From: Chrysoperla carnea
Taxonomy: Eukaryota > Arthropoda > Insecta > Neuroptera > Chrysopidae
Length of the DNA: 64,000 nt
Assembly (NCBI RefSeq): GCF_905475395.1
Contig: NC_058339.1
Span: forward strand, 49,857,172-49,921,171
Reading direction: 5' to 3'
Of the stretch, positions 32,794 through 46,380 are shown piece after piece (positions within the stretch are counted from its first letter, which is position 1; every line of letters starts with the position of its first letter). The notes under the pieces were generated by a model, which saw only the letters and a list, made by a program, of their open reading frames with translations, did no database searches and was not told the DNA's origin. Both the position numbers and the translations under genes were made by a program.

Positions 32794-34973
32794 TGGGAGT
32801 ATATGGAAACATTTCTTTTCTTTTTGATCGAAGTTCAACTGTAATATTTATAATTTTATAGCTAGTCAAATTTAGTAAGTTTTTTGAATGTCGTTCGTTT
32901 GTGTGTATAATATTATATTATATTATTGAGTTTACAATATTGTTGTAGATTTCCGTAACAATAACAAGTGACAGTCGGATGATGGATCACATCATAGATG
33001 TAGTAAATTGTTGGTTTGGTTATACTCGTTCATTCCTTCCATATATGACGGCTTGCTTTGGTTTCACAGGACAATCAACTATTGCACTTTTATATTAAAC
33101 ATATATACGTTCTAGTGATATATTTAGACGATATAATTTATTTTTTTTCGTCTGCGCGATAAGTACATTCTTTACGCGTGTTTTTTCGTGCGAGAAATAG
33201 TTAATTGTCCATTGTACGGATAATTAGATATTTGTTATTGTGAAAAAAATTCAATACCACCTAAATAATAGTAAAAAAAATAGTAAATTATGAAACTAGA
33301 GTTAATTTTCACTAACATATAAGCGCATTTCAAATGCACTGTCGTGTGCAAATTGTTCGCGCTTGTCGTGCAATATACTAATATTGCATTCGTTAGTTAG
33401 CAAAATTACATTTGCAAACACAGAAATTTCGTTCTTATTGATACAACGGTAGTTCAGTAAATTACTTGGCTCGTTAATTTGTAGTTGTCAAACATTCGCA
33501 CATTCGCAACCGAGGCTCGTATTTATAGATACTCGGTTTTATAGAAGCAACTTTTGGCCGTAGCCTGCATAAGAAAAAACATAAAATTGGCATTATATAT
33601 CAAAGGTTCTCCAACGTATTTCGTCTCCCACCCACTTCGAGAATCGTTTTTTTTTTCAGAACTCCCTATATGGAATTTTTACACGATATTTTATGTTTTA
33701 ATGTGTGCAAATACATTCAATTTAATTAGAAATTAGCCTTACCGCTCCCTATATACCCTATGGCCCATAAGGAGGCAATATCGCCTACTTTGAGAAACAC
33801 GGTTACACTTTGAGAAGCACGGTTATATATGAATTCGGCGCCCTAAGAAAGTCCTAAGCACTGATTTTCAGCAATTTTTATGTTTTCTTACAAATGTTTC
33901 CCATGCTTGGCAGCTATCTGCTTCTTAAAGTGTCCAGTCTACAAAACTAACGGGTGGAGCTTTGTTGAAATATCAAAGAGATCATTTAAGAAGAAAATTA
34001 AAATTGGAGTTGTGCGAGTTACTTTCTTCAGGTCGCCGGTTAAATCCTATGTGAATCATTGAATTCTTATAATTCTCACCTTCGTTTTTACGAAGACTTG
34101 ATAAAATTAAAGGAGTTTTTAACTCACTGAATCTAAATCTGAGCTTGAAAAGTATGGAAACCCACATGCCATCAGAAAAATTTAATTTCGGAATTTTCTA
34201 AATACCATTTATTTTATGACATTGTGAATATAACTTTAGGTACTCAAATATGATTAAGGGTGAGAAGAACATATATCTGGTGAAAGACTGCTTATGCCTT
34301 TAGTCACTGTATGCCGATTTCAATATCACACACTCATTCCCATTAGTCGCTACTACAACTACCAAAGTCGTATATAAAATAATACACACGTTTTTGATTT
34401 AAAACGATGATTTTAAATGAAGGGGAATGAGAGGGGAAAATTTGCGTTCTCCTGTCAAAGAATGATTTATGTTTGCTTAAAAAAATTTTCGTCCATTTAT
34501 TGTTATTGTTCGTTGTAATAACAACACATATTAAAGTTTAGCAGACTATTTTTTTTATTTATACATATTATTTAAATTTTGTTAGTATGCCGTTTCTAGG
34601 TATATCTTTACAGATCTCGGAGCCTGGAATAGTATTTGATATTCATTGGAACAGGACAATTAGAACATTGAAAAGCTCTTGTTAAGGTCAAGTTGAACAA
34701 CTTTTTCATTTACTAAAATTTTCACATTCGGGAACTTCCCTTGAAAGTTTTGGAAGATAATAAAAATTTTTACATTTTTAATCATTTACCATCTTACCTG
34801 GATCAGTAAACTGGATACGCTATCTCGATTATCGATCTTTTCGATCAATATCTAGATGCGACGCATTCTTCACGAGATAATTATTGTTAATTTTGACAGA
34901 AAAATATAAATATACAATTGCACTGGAAAATGTTATTTTTCCGGGTCCTATTTTATCTTTTTTGTTTGTTTTG
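32794..34973. other. No gene supported; possible regulatory stretch
   Basis: About 32930-33550 is slightly richer in CG-containing words (CGTCTGCGCGATAAG, TTACGCGTG, TTCGCGCTTGTCGTGC) and has TATAAG and TTCAGT strings. It could be an unrecognised promoter or leader, but no exon could be attached. The remainder is featureless. Confidence 0.3.
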
Positions 34974-35492
34974 TCTAAGTTTAGTCCCAAGTGTAACGCT
35001 TAAAAATATTGATGCTATGAACAAAATTTTGGTATAGGTGTTTATAGAATCCCCTAATTAGCCCATTTTCGGTTGTCTGTCCGTCTGTTTGTCAACACGA
35101 TAACTCAAAAACGAAAAAAGATATCAAGCTGAAATGAGGACGTACTCTGGATGTAAAAAGTAAAGTCGAGTTCGTAAATGACTAACATAGGTCAATTGGG
35201 TCTTGGGTCCGTAGGATCCATCTTGGAAACCGTTAGAAATAGAACAAAAGTTTTAGAATAAAAATATTCATTATAAAAAAATAAGCAACTTTTGTTTGAA
35301 ACATTTTTTCGTAAAAATTACTTTTTACCCGTGAGGGCGCAAATTAGGCGTAAATTGTATTGTATGTATTATATGGGGATGTCAGTAATGTATATGTGAC
35401 ATGTACCCTTGTGTAATGGGATAGAGTAATCAGCACTGTCTATAAATGGTATTTCAACAATTAACTCAGTCAGTTGCTTGTTTTCACTTGTT
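34974..35492 (+). repeat. Repeat R copy 4
   Basis: Lacks the palindromic end but otherwise runs from CTAAGTTTAGTCCCAAGTGT through the CGGTTGTCTGTCCGTCTGTT and CGTGAGGGCGCAAATTAGGC blocks to TTGTTTTCACTTGTT. Confidence 0.75.
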
Positions 35493-36265
35493 ACTTCTGA
35501 AAAAAAACCTTGTTTCTTCACAATCATCTATCTTCATAAATATTAAAAAAAAATTCCACTGAACCTATTTTATAGAGGCTTGTTTCATCACTTTCTATAA
35601 TATTTATTATTTATTTAATAATATTAATGTAGTAAGTATGTGTATGATTAAAAAAATAATTTCTAACTAATATAATAGATATTCACATAACTTTTTAGGG
35701 TATTTAAAAAAATATTTTTTCTCATGTAAATTACATTTACCATTTAGAAGGTAATCTATTCAATTGTTTTTTTTTTTTATGCATTTGTAGACACTTTTTT
35801 GTTACCGAAATCAAATCAATCTTATAAATTTAATTGTAAATATAATGGATTATTATTTTATAATTGTTATTGATTTCTTATAAGAAAGAAAAAGGGTATT
35901 TTTGATCAAATAAAACTTAAAAAATAAACCGTTGAAGAAAGCCGTATACGTGCATTGAATAAAATTTATAAATTAATTTTTTTAAAGATTCTCTATAAAA
36001 TTTTGGGTTAGCTTTTACTTGGAATCTACTCAAAAAATTTATTAAGGGTGGTACTGCCTTCTTGTTGGTACTTGGTCTTTTTATTCGTAAGTTAAAGAAA
36101 CTTTTGTTGTGAATTTTATACGTATTATTTTATAAGCAGGTATTCTTAAAGTATGTAAAATATTTTTGTTGCGATTTTTATACGACTCCAAAATCATATC
36201 CAGTATGAACAATTTAAAAAAAATTTTGCGATCGAAATTTGTGAAAGAGTTTAAAAGTTCATTGG
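35493..36265. other. No gene seen
   Basis: AT-rich spacer between repeat R copy 4 and a LINE fragment. The junction with the LINE at about 36250 is its 5' truncation point. Confidence 0.4.
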
Positions 36266-36985
36266 TACAAACTCCCGTCGTCCTTCTCTATTTTCTCTTG
36301 CGAGGCATATGCCATTCTAGAAAGCCGTAAATTAATCAAGCAACTCAACATTGAAAATGCAGCCATATTCTCTGACTCAAAATCAGCGATAGAAGCGATG
36401 CAAAACTACAGTTCAATAGACTCTATCATCCAGAACTGTCAATCTAGAATCAATAATATAAATATCTACAAAAATGTAAAAATAATCTGGGTCCCCTCTC
36501 ACCAAGGTATAAGAGGAAATGAATTAGCAGACAAAGAAGCTAAAGAAGCTACGATCACAGGTACAGATCTAATGCAACAACTTCCTACAACTACTACCGA
36601 CTTCAAAAAGACAGTAAAAAATCACGAATGGAACGAATGGAACACTCACTGGTCTAAGAGTCAGTCTCATCTCCACAAAAGCAGAAACAATGTAACTTAA
36701 TCAAGACTATACACTCAGAGCAGAGAAGACCAGTGCTATATCACTAGACTGAGAATTGGACATACAACATTCTCTCACGGACTTTTCCTGAGTAAGGCCA
36801 CCCCCAAAACATGCCCAGCATGCAACGAACCAGCCTCCGTAAGCCACATCATCGAGACATGCCCAGGACTCACGAAACTCAGAAATCAACACGGAATTCT
36901 AGCCGACCTTTCAACTACTCTTAACGAAGAACGTCATTGCCTCCAGACGATCAAATTTTTTAAATCGATGAAACAAATCTGTTAA
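36266..36985 (+). mobile_element. 5'-truncated LINE: RNase H and C-terminal zinc knuckle
   Basis: One frame reads through 36266-36985 with a single in-frame stop (36698-36700). It encodes the end of a non-LTR retrotransposon ORF2. The RNase H part has the conserved acidic residue in FSDSKSAI and the WVPSHQGIRGNELADKEAK motif. The C-terminal part has RLRIGHTTFSHG, then a CPAC / HIIETC zinc knuckle. RNase H followed by this knuckle is typical of I/Jockey-group LINEs. Reverse transcriptase and endonuclease are missing. Dead copy. Confidence 0.85.
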
Positions 36986-37138
36986 TCTTAATATATAAAA
37001 CCAAATGTTCTCGCCTGTTATTTGCTCACTTAAAAGTTTATCCAAATGTTGTATTTAAGTGCAGTAAACAAGGACCTGGGTTGTCAGAGCGACTTTAGAT
37101 AAACACAATAAAAGAAAAAGTTATGTAGGTATGAGGGG

Positions 37139-37510
37139 ACTTTGAGTAAAAACTGATAATTTGTTATAAATTTTTGCATATGTTTTTAAATATAATTTTA
37201 TAAATATAGTTTTATAAATCCTTTTTTTTTGTTGATACTTGTGTAGGTATAGTGTTAACTATGTAATAAAGTACACACAAATTTGAAACAAATAGGAAAA
37301 TTTACACAAAAAATAGATCCATGTCATTTGATGATTCCATATGGAATGATTCTCCTAGATAGGTAGCCAGATAGTATATGTGACATCTTAATTTTATAGT
37401 AAAAATTGATAATTTATTATGAATTTTTTCATATGTTATTTTATAACATAAATCCCTATTTTTTTTTGTTGGTACCTGTGTATAGTGTTAACTATGTAAT
37501 AAATAATAAC
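37139..37510. repeat. Diverged direct duplication (about 250-bp period)
   Basis: Two copies of a block containing ACTGATAATTTGTTATAAAT, a run of T, GTTGATACTTGTGTAGGTAT and AGTGTTAACTATGTAATAAA start at about 37139 and 37390. Identity is moderate. Non-coding. Confidence 0.5.
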
Positions 37511-38306
37511 ATTTTTAAATCACAATATTGTGAAAATTCTCACTGCATATAACATACCTATCCATAGTATATTTGTTTTTCCCTATACATAGTCTGGAGG
37601 TTTCAGTTATTTTAACCCCTAAAACGTGAATAACAATTATGGAAATGTTATAATGACAATGAGATAAGTGGGATGGCCATCAGCATAATGCTTGCTCAAA
37701 GACCTCTGAAGTGTTGACTATAATTTGAAAAATTGGCCACTTATGCTTTATTTATGGGTATCATTCAGGACCTTGCATGTCGCAAAGACCCAGGCAATTA
37801 AGCGGCCTTGAATTATAAAATCTAGTAGATTTAAAACGATATAAACGATACTCCTTGGTTCATATACTTAATAGCAATTATTTGCACATTCTTAGTGTTC
37901 TCATTCCATAAAATGTTATAGTAATAACACTTAGAATGTTTAACTGTCGCGTTTTTACCTTTACAGAGTAAACATTTGTTCATTACAACTTAAATTAGAC
38001 AGCTTAATTTAATTTTGTATTTTTTTTCCAAAATACAAGCTACTGAAAAATTTATTACCTTACAGTCAATATATAGAACATTATCTGAATCAATATTATC
38101 TGTCAATAAGCCATCAAACCCTTTTAAATAGTTTGAAATAATACCGAAGTGATAAAATTACACATGTCCATGATATGACTGTTGCTATTGGCGTAGGACT
38201 TTTTAAAAATTGTCCTTATAAATAAGGCACATAGAGAATTGTTTTTACTTAGAGACAATAGGGAAAATGTTTAGTCAATGTTCGATCGCGCAAAACATAT
38301 TGTATG
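37511..38306. other. No gene seen
   Basis: AT-rich, without recognisable features. Confidence 0.4.
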
Positions 38307-38799
38307 AACAAGTGAAAACAAACAATTGACTGAGTTAATTGATGAAATACCATATATAGACAGTGTTGATTACTCTGTCAAATTTCACATAGATGCATGT
38401 CCCACATATAAAACTGATATTCCCATATTATACATACTATACAATTTGCGTTCTCACGGGTAAACAGTGATCTTTACGAAAAAATGTTTCAAACAAAAGT
38501 TGTTTATTTTTTTATAAGAAACATTTTTTATATTTAAACTTTTGTTCTATCTCAAACGGTTTACAAGATGCGTTCTACGGACCCAAGACATAATTGACCC
38601 AAGACGAACTTGACCTCACTTTTTACGCCCTCAGCACGCTATACAAATTTCAGCTTAATATCTCTTTTCGTTTTTGAACTAGATGATTTTATGAACACTT
38701 ATACCAAAATTTTGTTCATAGTATAAATATTTTTAAGCGTTACATACTTGGGACTAAACTTAGTATACCTTGATATTTTTCATATAGCTACATGGTATA
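38307..38799 (-). repeat. Repeat R copy 5
   Basis: In inverse orientation: begins AACAAGTGAAAACAAACAAT and ends CATATAGCTACATGGTATA. It has small internal deletions compared with copies 2 and 7. Confidence 0.8.
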
Positions 38800-39024
38800 A
38801 AAATGCTGTAAAATTGATACATTAGCCTTTGGACTACTATAAAATATACACATATATGGTAATCAATATATCGTTTAAAATGCACACACAAGTTATTTGT
38901 TATTTTAAATATAACACAAAATAATAGTGAGCAATCAACGGATGCATAAAATAACCCAATAAAACCCATTATGATTGCACATAAAAACAATGCAATAGCA
39001 TTAAATAAAATTTGTCATTTATAT

Positions 39025-39075
39025 AACATTACATAACATAACATTACATTACATTACATTACATTACATTACATA
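39025..39075. repeat. (ATTAC)n microsatellite
   Basis: Tandem ACATT/ATTAC pentamers, nearly perfect in the second half. Confidence 0.85.
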
Positions 39076-39441
39076 ATAATAATAACAATAACATATTATA
39101 CCACTTTTATATAGATTTTAGGTATACGTTGTTTGTTGCAGCTTTTATATTATATGCAATTTATATTTTTATTCATTTTTTTTTTATTTACCTTTATTGT
39201 ATGATGATGTACCTAGATTTTATGATTTTTTGATTAAAATTACTGTTTTCACACTATATTTGGAAAAAAATACTTCGATTTTAGATAATATGTTAAATCT
39301 TAACACACTTTGAATACAAAAATATAAAAAAAACTCATTTTGGTGGAAGCGGTTGGAAAAATTCAAAGATTTGCTCTATATAGATTCAAGGACTACATTT
39401 ATCTGATATTCTATGAAAGACACTCTTAGGCTATAGAGAGC

Positions 39442-39720
39442 ATTGAAGAGCTTAGTGGATGAAGATGTTATGAGACAATTAAGTGGAATCGAGATAATCA
39501 GCTGTAACATAATAATAGCTGTGTAGTGTGTTTTTAACTTGCATAACAAGTTATGCAAGACATAACAACTTCATCCACTGAAAATAGCTTTATTTGAAAG
39601 GTTAGCGAAAAGGGGAAACATGCTATGTTTAAAGGAGAGCATAACATGTTCATCCACATGAAAATCTCGATTTCCTCAAAAATGTCACTTAACATGTTCA
39701 TCCACTAAGCTCTTCCATTG
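39442..39720. mobile_element. MITE with about 30-bp inverted ends
   Basis: Left end GAAGAGCTTAGTGGATGAAG (about 39448) pairs with right end TTCATCCACTAAGCTCTTCC (about 39697). An additional inner copy of the TTCATCCAC block lies near 39571 and 39650. No ORF. About 279 bp. Confidence 0.65.
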
Positions 39721-39770
39721 TGATAACATATATGTGTTTTATTACTTTCCGCTGATAATATCATATACCA

Positions 39771-39850
39771 GCTCCTCAATTTCAAATGAAATTGGTTACT
39801 CCGTGGACGAAACATGGTTACGCCTTAACCTACTGAGCTAATAGAGCAAC
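39771..39850 (-). repeat. tRNA-derived SINE fragment
   Basis: On the minus strand TAGCTCAGTAGGTTAAGGCG is a perfect RNA polymerase III A box. A degenerate B-box-like CATTTGAAATT follows about 45 nt later. The anticodon region does not fold like a tRNA, so this is a SINE head or a strongly decayed tRNA pseudogene. Confidence 0.45.
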
Positions 39851-40079
39851 ACATAAGTGAGTGTTAATAAACTAATTTAATTATTAGCTGCTCTTTAGAA
39901 GGTACCTTGTACCTTAACAGGTAGCTCAGGTTTTAAATCTCTACGGGGAAAATTTATTCAACGAAAGAAAATATATAATAATATGATATTATTATAAAAC
40001 GTTAGTCACATATGTGGCACACATCATATGACAAACATCAAACAATGAACTAAGATAGTCATCAAATAGATAGTTTTTT

Positions 40080-40966
40080 CAGGACCGTATTTAGAATTCG
40101 GAATCCCTGGGCCAAAATTTGGTGGACGCCCCTAAAATTTTTTCGTATATAGTGGAGTATACTCGAGTAAAATAAAATGATTACATACAGCATATGCTGC
40201 AAATACAGCAAAAGTTCATTCTTGTATTATATTTGCACACTGCCAATCGTTTATTACTTCTAATTAAATAAAAACTTTGCATGATTTATTATTAGCAAAA
40301 GTGTTGACAATATCATCAAAATTCATATAGCAAAGAATGTCGCTTTTCAAACTGAGAAGCATGAGATTCGACAAGCGTTCTTGAGTCTTCGACGTTCGCA
40401 ATCTATTGTCTATAATCTTTAGTTTTGAAAATTATCTTTCCCCACTGCAATTAGTTACCATCATCGATAAATAAACTAAAAATGTCACTTTTGCATTACA
40501 AAAAGTAGATTGCACATTATTTTGCAAAATAATCCTTTTCTCTTCGTACTGTTTTGCAAAAGTGGAGTGATGAATCAATACCTTAGCTAAATTCAAGCCT
40601 AAATTATCAGGGTAATGATGTACAATAATTTTGGCCGTTAATTCCAACTGAGGTGGTTCATTGTTGTCATCCCAGCCAAGAAACCGAATCGTTCATCAAC
40701 GATTTCGTACGCTGAAATTCGTTCATTCAACGATTCATTCTTGAACAATCAAACACGATAGTCAGTCAACTGTGGTTACTCGACAACTACAACTACACTG
40801 GCGACCTTTGCTAATAACTACACTAGAAAACTTTTCTTAGTTTCTATCGAATTTGGGATCAATTAAAAATCATACCAATAGTTTTTCTATTTTAGATGCT
40901 CTCAATTGGTGGGGGTCCTTGGGCCATGGCTTCGCTGATCCCATCTTAAATTCGATCCTCAGTTTT
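40080..40966 (-). mobile_element. hAT transposon remnant with dimerisation-domain fragment
   Basis: The ends are inverted: CAGGACCGTATTTAGAATTC at the left, and GATCCTCAG after GGTCCTTGGGCCATGG at the right (inverse CTGAGGATCGAATTTAAGAT). Inside, on the minus strand (about 40300-40650), is the C-terminus of a hAT transposase of the zinc-finger-MYM/TTF-like kind. It shows NCSGER, a stop, then FSKLKIIDNRLRTSKTQERL and LMLLSLKSDI, matching the family's CSxERxFSxLK...LRxxxxxxRLxxL pattern. The N-terminal two thirds are absent, so it is internally deleted and dead. No clear 8-bp target duplication was found. Confidence 0.65.
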
Positions 40967-41254
40967 TATGGGAATATTCTATTGTAAAAATATTAGTTGT
41001 AAGAAATACTTATTTATTCAGTGAAAAGTTATATTTCCAGATATTCCACTGTTTCTATCAATCCGTTTTATTGATACAATCCGTTCGTTGTATAATGTTA
41101 TATACAAGTTCATAATTGCCTATATTCGTTAAGTTTTTGTCATAATATTTAGTCCAAGTTTAAAACAAATTCAGCTACGATAATTAGAACACTCAATAAT
41201 TACTCAAAATGATATTGCTATGATTCTAAAAACATAATAGCATCACAATAACAC

Positions 41255-41795
41255 CAGTGTCGTAGCTAAATATACAAGGACACAGGTGCATAGAAAATAA
41301 AAACGGGCATCCACTCAGTCTTTCCACGTTCGAAACAACGCAACGATGCACATGAAAATAAAAAGTATTAATTATACAGATGGGATCAATAGATGGGAAA
41401 AAAGATTTTCAACAAAATTCTCAGTCATATTCACAACATCTTGCGCGCTTTAATTTTTGTAAATTCTTCTATACCTTCACTCAAATCACTCAAGTTGCCT
41501 TGTTTTTTATCACAATTAAAATCAATATCAGTTCATAATAAGATAGTTTCTATAATAGATCATTTGTCAATTCAAACTTGGGTTAAGAAAAAATTTCTTT
41601 ACCTTTCGATAAAGTTTAAAGTTAAAATCTTAAATTAGGAGTTCTTTTATTATGATGTTAATGTTCATTTAACATCATAAAAAAAAATTCATTTGAGCAG
41701 ATCCGAGATATGCTAGCTTTGTGAGCTGACTGCTCCTTTCTTTACAATGCTTGGAGGCCCTTTGAACTACGAGACCCTGGTGCCTTACACCACTG
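41255..41795. mobile_element. Possible hAT-type MITE
   Basis: The left edge CAGTGTCGTAGCTAAATA and the inverse right edge CAGTGGTGTAAGGCACCAGG share a hAT-like CAGTG start and similar following words. No transposase and no exact target duplication. A perfect 13-bp hairpin (TTATGATGTTAA / TTAACATCATAA) is at 41650-41680 inside it. Confidence 0.35.
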
Positions 41796-43284
41796 AATGA
41801 TTTTTCCATACAATCTCGGAATCGAAACAAATCTAGGCAAAACACTCTCGTTTTTATTGAGTTTGGATTACCGAGACTCCACTGCATTTAAAAGGTCTGT
41901 GCAAAAGGAGAGGCGCATAGCTACGTTTAAACGGTTATCCAAATCCAAATTTTCAACTTTCAACGCCAAAACTAATCAAAATATTTTAAGGAATACTTCT
42001 ATTTTTTTTTAATTATAATGAATTTTTTACTTAGCACAAAGAAAAAAAATATAAGGATAAACGAAAGTAAACCAGACGAATTTTTTTTGCTCGAATAAAC
42101 AATTTTATGATTTTTATCAATTTTTTAGGTACAACTACAGTTTTATACTCAGCCAAGTTAATTTCTAAAACTTAAAATATCGTATTAATTGTGGCAAAAT
42201 TTCGTGGATAACAACATACACACATTAAAAACATGCATGGTATACAACATATTTTAAATATGGATATATGAAAACCCCAAAAACTATCCACAAAATATTC
42301 AAATAATAATAGTAATAATAATCACATTATTTGATAGCAGTAACAATAATAATAATAATATGTAATCAATAGATTCGATCACAAACAATATATATTGGTA
42401 TTGGGTTATATATAGGTAGTACAGGTCCATATTGTGTTCATGTTTGGTCAATGATGCTTACCAAATGAAAACAAAACATCTCTATATTATATGTATCTGC
42501 TTGTGAAATTATTATCATTTGTGTAGCTATCTATCTATATATGTGTATATGTATGATAGGTAGAGGTGTTTTAGGTGATATATTATTTTAATATTATCAG
42601 CATTGAATCGGCGATGTTGTTGTGATTTATAAAATCTGATTTTATAAATATACGTATTTGAAAAACAAATATTTACAAATAATTTAATTTATTTATTATT
42701 CTTTTCATCAATAAAAGACATTGCATGTACTTACAACATCTTCTTATTATATTCAATTATTATAAAAAGACAAAAATTTGGGTTGATTGTATTTATCAAT
42801 TTAACACAAAGTAACATTTTTTTATAGTCCTTGAAAATAAAAAATTTTTCGTGGTGAGATATTTTATTTCTACAAAAGAGTTATAGAACCTTATATGATG
42901 GAATCTTAAAATACAACGCTTTTCTTATGTACTTTGAGTATTTGTCTTCATATTATCTTCAAGAAAACATATAATAAACAATGTACATAGTTTTTCGATC
43001 TGAGCTTATAGCGATTAGATTAATTTAATAATAATATTTAAATTGTTATTGTTATCATCCATTATTCTTTAAATAAAGTTATTTTTGCAGTTTTACTAAG
43101 ATTTATCGAGAAAAATATCTAACGAAAATTTCTCCTTAATGATATATTACGAAAATATTCTCAGAACTTAAGCATTTATTATAGGTTACTGTTTTACAAA
43201 CTTGTAGTTATTCCTTACCTGTAGTTACTCCAATGGCTATTAAGGGTTCTGTGGACATGAAGGGATTAACAAGAGATTCAGATC
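41796..43284. other. No gene seen
   Basis: AT-rich. It contains ATA/ATAATA microsatellite-like runs at about 42301-42362 and TATATATG-rich tracts about 42530-42560. No coding exon is supported. Confidence 0.45.
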
Positions 43285-44655
43285 ATTTTTAACTCCAGAA
43301 CCAAAAAGGAGGTGTTATAAGTTGGATCGCTATGTGTGTCTGTGTGTCTGTGTGGTACATCGTAACGCCTTAACAGATGAACCGATTTTGATTTTTTTGT
43401 TTCGTTTGATAGGTAATTTAATGGAAAGTATTCTTAGCTACGTTTCAAGTGCGAATTTAGGGTTCCGTACCCGGAACAACTAAAAAATAGGCGGTGATCC
43501 TCAAAATCGGTTCAGTTTGGAGGAGGCTCGAAGGATAAAGCTAATTTTACCTTCTCGTGGGTTTTTTAATTTTGTAAATTTCGCTTGTCCTTGTTTTTTA
43601 ATCTGTAGAAACGATTTTTGATTTTGGATAAAACCATCTATCCTCTGTTGAGTTTGATAAAAAAGCAGTCATACTGGAACAAAAGCAATAAATAACTTCA
43701 ACAAAATTTATATTTATATTCATTTTTTCCCTGAATTTTTATAATTCTGACATTGTTATTTCATGATTGACATAAAAATCCAATCGACATCCATTCATAC
43801 ATACCTATATGTTTATAGACATAAAAACATATAATTCATGATGCGACATAAGGTACTGGAACCATGTAAGGCTAACTTAAATTTCCACCATTTAATTACT
43901 TATTGACTGGTTATAGACATTTCATAAATGTGTCATATTTTAGTGGTTCTAAAACTGAAAAAAAAAACTAAATTTAAAAACATAAGTGGTGCTGTATCTC
44001 AGGAATTTAGTTTCCCAAGGAGACACGTTATATTCATATAGATAAAAAACTATGTAAACCTATCATTTGATTGCGTTTTTTTATTAATACAAATGCCCAT
44101 TTACAGTATTATTAATAATTTAATAATTGAAAATAGAAAATTTGTGTCAAAAAAGTGGCTATGGCCCATCTTAAGTCTATTAAAAGTCAAAATTGATAGA
44201 AAAATAAATGCAGTTTTTTCTTAAAACAAAAATATCACTCTATGATCTAACATATTCATTTATAACAAAATATGAAGAAAAGTAGTTTAATCACTCATTT
44301 ATTTTCAGTCAAAATATTTTGTGGGCTATGCTTGATTGCTTGGAGGGCAATTTAATTATCATACGAAACCCTATTCAATTGTAATAAATTCCTGGTAAAA
44401 TATTTAAATAAACAAGTAAATTTTACAATATTTAAAAAAGACCCGGAAAATTTTTCGGGTACGGAGCATTAAACTCGCACTTGAAACATAGCTAAAAATC
44501 CTCTCCTTTAAATTTACTTTCAAAGAAAACCCAAAGAAAATAAAATCAGTGGTTCTGATTAGGCTTCACGATGTCACAGACAGACAGACACACTCACATA
44601 GCGGTCAAACTTATCACACCTCCTTTTTTTTTTAGTTCGGGAGTAAAAAATAAAA
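43285..44655. mobile_element. Inverted-arm element, about 1.37 kb
   Basis: The left arm (about 43295-43500) and right arm (about 44435-44650) are inverted relatives. Shared words include AGGAGGTGTTATAAGTT / AGGAGGTGTGATAAGTT, GTTTCAAGTGCGAATTTAGG / GTTTCAAGTGCGAGTTTAAT and CCGTACCCG. Each arm also has a GTGTCTGTGTGTCTGTG-type run. This is either two copies of one dispersed insect repeat in opposite orientation or the ends of one foldback element. The roughly 930 bp between them has no ORF. Confidence 0.5.
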
Positions 44656-45875
44656 ATTTTTCTTTATTTTAATGTCCAAACGTTTTGGTATGAAAATCTA
44701 CTGCTTATAACAAAATAGTTTTATATATTTTAGCTATTTTTCTTTGATTATTTTTTACATTTAAAGTTATATAACACGCACTCACTTAAATGTTAAAATA
44801 GCGGCGTATTTTTATCTAGGTGGGGTTGCCTTTTTGTCTGTGATAGCCTAGGTAGTTTTTACGAATGCCCACAAAATATGAAATAAATTAGTCATTGTAT
44901 ACTTATTTATTTGAAATGTTGCTATGATAGTACCCAGTCCATCATTGGTTCCACTATCTTATTACAAATTGTATTTGCCAACAGCTACCTACTACCTATT
45001 AGGTATAGGTAACTAACTAACCAACTAAAACTAATATATTGGTAGTGACTAGTGACTAAAATCACATATACAAAACATAAATTCCATTAAATTTTTACAG
45101 AATGTAGGTAATTGTGGTCATTTATCTGAAATCTATCTATTGTATTGTCTCTGACCGCTACGAACTAACTAACATACATACAAATGCAAATAGATAACAC
45201 TAGATTGAACTCAAACATACATATAGAACATAGAACATAGAACATAACGAACGTATTCATTAATGAGTAAACTCTTCGATGTTCGAAGGTTCGATTATAT
45301 TGTTGTGAAGTATATATACCCACCTATCTACCTACAACCTACAAACCTCATCATACCAAAATATGGTATTCCAATATTATATTATTAAGCATTGTGTGTA
45401 TTCGAAATAGTCCGCAAGCCCACATCTATAAAACTTACTGACTATATAACTGTTGAGACTTTTTATACAGTATGTGCTAAAAGTTGTTAGCCATCTTTTA
45501 ATAAGTTCTTTCTTTTAAAGTAAGTCACATGCAGAAAAATGTTTCAAGCAAAAGTTTTTCGTATCAAAGATAGACATTTCATGAACAGCTTGATTAGGAC
45601 CTAGACCTTGAAGTTCGGTCAAAGATAACGCCGGTTTCGTTTGGTTAAAAAATAGAAGAAAACGAATAAGAAAGTTGGTCCCTCTGAAATTACGAAAATT
45701 TTCGTTTGAAACCTTTTTTTCAAATAGGGATATTTCATTGAAATTAAATGTAAAAATCTAGTAAAACAATGAAATTTTGGCTCTTATTATGAGTTTTTGA
45801 AAGAGCACTTTAAAAATTTTATCTCATAACCAAATAAAGTTCAAAATGCTATGGACAAATTCAGAGATAAATTTT
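44656..45875. other. No gene seen; short tandem repeats
   Basis: ACTA/ACTAACTA-rich stretch about 44985-45040 and a four-fold ATAGAAC-type repeat about 45221-45247. No coding exon is supported. Confidence 0.45.
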
Positions 45876-46136
45876 TATACCATGTATATATTAAATATAC
45901 ATAGTATATTAAGTTTAGTCCCAAGTTTGTAACGCTTAAAAATAATGATGCTAAAAATTAAACAACTTTTGGTTGAAACATTTTTTCGTAAACCTCACTG
46001 TTTACCCGTGAGGGGGCCAATTAGGCGGAAATTTTATAATATGTACTATACTTGATTATCAGTTATGTATGTGTCACATGTTTGTATGTGTAATGTTTCA
46101 ACAATTAACTCAGTCAATTGTTTGTTTTCACTTGTT
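45876..46136 (+). repeat. Repeat R copy 6, internally deleted
   Basis: Has both ends (TATACCATGTATATATTAAA and TTTGTTTTCACTTGTT), but the middle 300 bp, including the CTGTCCGTCTG block, are missing. Confidence 0.75.
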
Positions 46137-46380
46137 ACATTCATTTTCTGACGAATCAATTTCAAACAATAATTGTGTTTTTTTTTTTATAAAGAACAAC
46201 TGTCTAATTTTATGTTTTGTGTTATCTCTTACTTGTTATGAAATTGAGTATATTACTAAAGCCTTCAAGTTCAAGGTTAAATTCAAGGTGCTTATGATAA
46301 AAACCACCATATTTGATATACAAATCTTTTTTAGTTTTAAATTAAATATTTTAATAAAAAATACTTTTTAAAGAAAATTT

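Noticed and set aside
32930-33560. Promoter-like stretch with TATAAG and TTCAGT
   Set aside because: No exon, ORF or splice site could be linked, so it is only mentioned as a weak region.
45633-45650. GCCGGTTTCG as a second hammerhead motif
   Set aside because: No stem II or CUGANGA box follows. Only the short word is shared.
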